A DNA stretch of 64,000 nucleotides, taken from contig NZ_JAGGLR010000032.1 in NCBI RefSeq assembly GCF_017874715.1, positions 62,001 through 126,000 of the forward strand, written 5' to 3'. The DNA comes from Streptomyces iranensis (lineage in GTDB: Bacteria; Actinomycetota; Actinomycetes; Streptomycetales; Streptomycetaceae). The translations under genes and the position numbers were made by a program. Positions 62,303 to 64,000 of the stretch are shown in pieces. How positions within the stretch are numbered: position 1 is the stretch's first letter; each line of letters starts with the position of its first letter. The notes beneath the pieces are model-generated. The model was not told the origin of the DNA. It ran no database searches and saw only the letters and a program-made list of their open reading frames with translations.

Positions 62303-63360
62303 CCGGCCGGCTTCCGCGCAACGACCACACTCCGGTCACCCGTGGTCCCCTCACACCGGACACCGACAAACCCGCTCCCGGCAAGCATCGCCCCCAACTC
62401 CGAGACCGCCCAGCACTTCCCCCGCGTCCCATGCATCATCATCACCGAATACTCGGCCGCAGGAAGCGGACCCGTCTTATCCGCATTGATATGCACATCA
62501 TGATCAACAATCCAGCCACCGGGCTCCAGCGCAGCAAAAGAAGCCGCCAACAGACCACGGACCTGCTCCCCGGACCAGTCATGCAGAACATGCGAATACA
62601 CATGCAGATCAAACCCACCCGGCAACGGACCGCTGAACATATCACCCGTGATGACGTCCACCCGCCCCGCATAACCACGCTCCGCCAGCAGCTGACGGGC
62701 CATCCGATCCACCGGCGAACGCTCCAGAACCGACGCACGCAACCCAGGCCTGCGATCGACCAGAGCACACGAATACACCCCCGAATCACCACCGATGTCC
62801 AACGACCGCCCGACATCCCCCAGCCCGTCCAGAGCCGCAGCGAACTCCCCCGCCAGAAACTGACCACGCGAATCCATGGCCGCCACCACACGACCCGCCC
62901 AACCCGGATCAACCAGCCGGTCCGACCAGTCCCGGCCATCACCAGGAGAACTCGACCACGAAGCAGTCTCCCCCGTACGCAGAGCAGCCAACATCTCCAC
63001 ACAACCAGGACGCTCACTCAAAGAACCGAAATACGCCCGCATATCCCACCGCGAACCCGCAACCAGATACTCCGCAGCCAACGGAGTCAACCGCACCTCC
63101 CCACCCGGACAACGCTCCATCAACCCCACAGCCACAACATAAGTGATCAACACATCAAGCGCCCGGGGATCAAGCCGGAACTCCTCCCCCACCTCCACCA
63201 CACACACCCGACCCCTCCGACCGACCCACGTAAAAAGATCAAGCTCCGCAATCGCCACAATAAGCAAATCAGTGGCGTAAACACCCTCCCGAAGACGGAA
63301 CAACGACACCGGATCAACCAACGGCCGCCCACCACTCCTCACATCACCAACACCCACCAT
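62299..63360 (-). CDS. O-methyltransferase (Methyltransf_2 type)
   Basis: A 353-residue SAM-dependent methyltransferase. A winged-helix dimerisation part comes first (VYATDLLIVAIAELDLFTWV, RLDPRALDVLITYVVAVGLM), then the catalytic domain (RSLDIGGDSGVYSCALVD for SAM, VITGDMFSGPLPGGFDLHVY, SHVLHDWSGEQVRGLLAASF, GGWIVDHDVHINADKTGPLP). It resembles tailoring enzymes of natural-product clusters, where it would methylate an oxygen (or nitrogen). Start ATG 63360 fits homologues; longer upstream frames are hydrophobic and not conserved. Confidence 0.88.
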   Translation of the reverse strand: MVGVGDVRSGGRPLVDPVSLFRLREGVYATDLLIVAIAELDLFTWVGRRGRVCVVEVGEEFRLDPRALDVLITYVVAVGLMERCPGGEVRLTPLAAEYLVAGSRWDMRAYFGSLSERPGCVEMLAALRTGETASWSSSPGDGRDWSDRLVDPGWAGRVVAAMDSRGQFLAGEFAAALDGLGDVGRSLDIGGDSGVYSCALVDRRPGLRASVLERSPVDRMARQLLAERGYAGRVDVITGDMFSGPLPGGFDLHVYSHVLHDWSGEQVRGLLAASFAALEPGGWIVDHDVHINADKTGPLPAAEYSVMMMHGTRGKCWAVSELGAMLAGSGFVGVRCEGTTGDRSVVVARKPAG

Positions 63361-63493
63361 CCCCACCCCATCCCCAATCAGAGAAGCCACCAAAAACACC
63401 GGAAACACTACGAAGAGGACCACCCAAAAGCCTACCCAAACCCATCCCCCACCCACAAGAACACCACAACCCAAAACACCAAACCACCCGCCG

Positions 63494-64000
63494 CTACCGA
63501 CCGGTGGATCCGGTGCGCAACGACTCCAGCGGCAGGAAATCCGCCAGACGAGTCAGCCCCTCAGCATCATGGACTCGCCCCCCGGCCCGTTGCGACGCCG
63601 TTGCCCGCAGCGAGATATTCAACTGATCCACCCCGGCCTCCCGATAGCGCTCGATAAGACCACTCATCTCCTGTGGACTGCCGAACAGCGTCGCCTTGCG
63701 GATGTCATCCGCACGGCGGCCGAACTGACCGACCAGCGACTCCTCCGACCAGGCCAGACCGATATTGACCGAACACGTGACCTCACTGACGTCCCTGCCG
63801 ACACGTTCACAGGCCTCCGCCAGTATCATCCGCTTCTTCGCACACGCCTCAGGAGACAGAAACGGCGCATTCCAGCCATCCGCCAGCCGGGCAACCATCG
63901 GCAGCGTCCGCCGCTCACCAGTGCCACCTATCCAGATCGGCAACCGCGACTGCACAGGCCGAGGCTCACACACAGCCGCCTCCACACAAAAATGCGAACC
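63494..64000 (-). CDS. LLM class flavin/F420 oxidoreductase, partial
   Basis: The C-terminal part (at least 168 residues) of a luciferase-like enzyme that continues past the right edge. Seen: the strand before the second half HFCVEAAVCEPRPVQSRLPI, WIGGTGERRTLPMVARLADG, CSVNIGLAWSEESLVGQFG, LFGSPQEMSGLIERYREAGV, DQLNISLRA. It follows the operon direction of the methyltransferase (133 bp upstream of it) and so probably belongs to the cluster. Substrate unknown. Confidence 0.85.
   Translation of the reverse strand, partial: GSHFCVEAAVCEPRPVQSRLPIWIGGTGERRTLPMVARLADGWNAPFLSPEACAKKRMILAEACERVGRDVSEVTCSVNIGLAWSEESLVGQFGRRADDIRKATLFGSPQEMSGLIERYREAGVDQLNISLRATASQRAGGRVHDAEGLTRLADFLPLESLRTGSTGR

Noticed and set aside
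60446..62503. A plus-strand frame of 685 residues over the MHS gene
   Set aside because: Antisense shadow, rich in His, Thr, Arg and Pro, with no family similarity.

Overview
The window is very GC-rich, nearly every codon ends in G or C, and it holds an ANTAR remnant, an F420/flavin-type luciferase family, mycothiol-type enzymes and multimodular synthases. This points to a Streptomyces or close relative, probably a chromosome-arm region, because conserved metabolic genes are sparse and decayed genes are common. No rRNA, tRNA or CRISPR array was recognised.

Region 1 (1-11.1 kb) is ordinary accessory DNA: a TetR regulator, a CGNR zinc-finger protein divergent from an alpha/beta hydrolase across two matched 30-bp palindromes, a GNAT enzyme, a HutD-family protein, a second hydrolase, an anti-sigma-type ATPase and a luciferase-like oxidoreductase. 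Between them lie many broken genes: an IS5-type transposase, an ANTAR protein, a glycosyltransferase N-terminus, an NCS1 permease, a PucR-type regulator and a LacI-type regulator.

Region 2 (11.2-30 kb) starts a biosynthetic locus. A 3767-residue hybrid synthase (formyltransferase, truncated C, A interrupted by a methyltransferase, PCP, KS, AT, DH, KR, ACP, thioester reductase) is coupled to an unusual putative oxygenase. The A-domain code reads as glycine and the AT as malonyl-type, so the simplest product is an N-formyl-N-methyl-4-aminobut-2-enal unit. Two MFS exporters and several decayed genes follow.

Region 3 (30.9-43.1 kb) holds an extra DXP synthase, a peroxiredoxin-like protein, an AraC regulator, an ABM protein, and two copies of an unusual pair: a glycerol-kinase-like protein with altered active-site residues next to a CPA2 antiporter. 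A PPOX-fold flavoprotein follows.

Region 4 (43.1-49.1 kb) is one tight minus-strand operon: a flavin-dependent halogenase-like protein, an FMN hydroxyacid oxidase, an FAD/NAD(P)-binding protein, a heme-oxygenase-like diiron enzyme, and an Fe(II)/2OG enzyme with an HxG iron motif. The last two resemble BesC and BesD, which cleave and chlorinate lysine-derived amino acids, so chlorinated amino acid chemistry is the most striking prediction here.

Region 5 (50-64 kb) holds a flavin monooxygenase, an MFS exporter, an A-PCP-C NRPS, an ATP-grasp ligase and a FemAB-like transferase in overlapping frames. After an apparent insertion (58.6-60.8 kb, bounded by related GC-rich repeats and carrying an IstB remnant) come an MHS transporter, an O-methyltransferase and a luciferase-family enzyme that runs off the right edge. 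Together regions 2-5 look like one large or two adjacent gene clusters for a peptide-like, probably halogenated, metabolite that I cannot match to a known compound.
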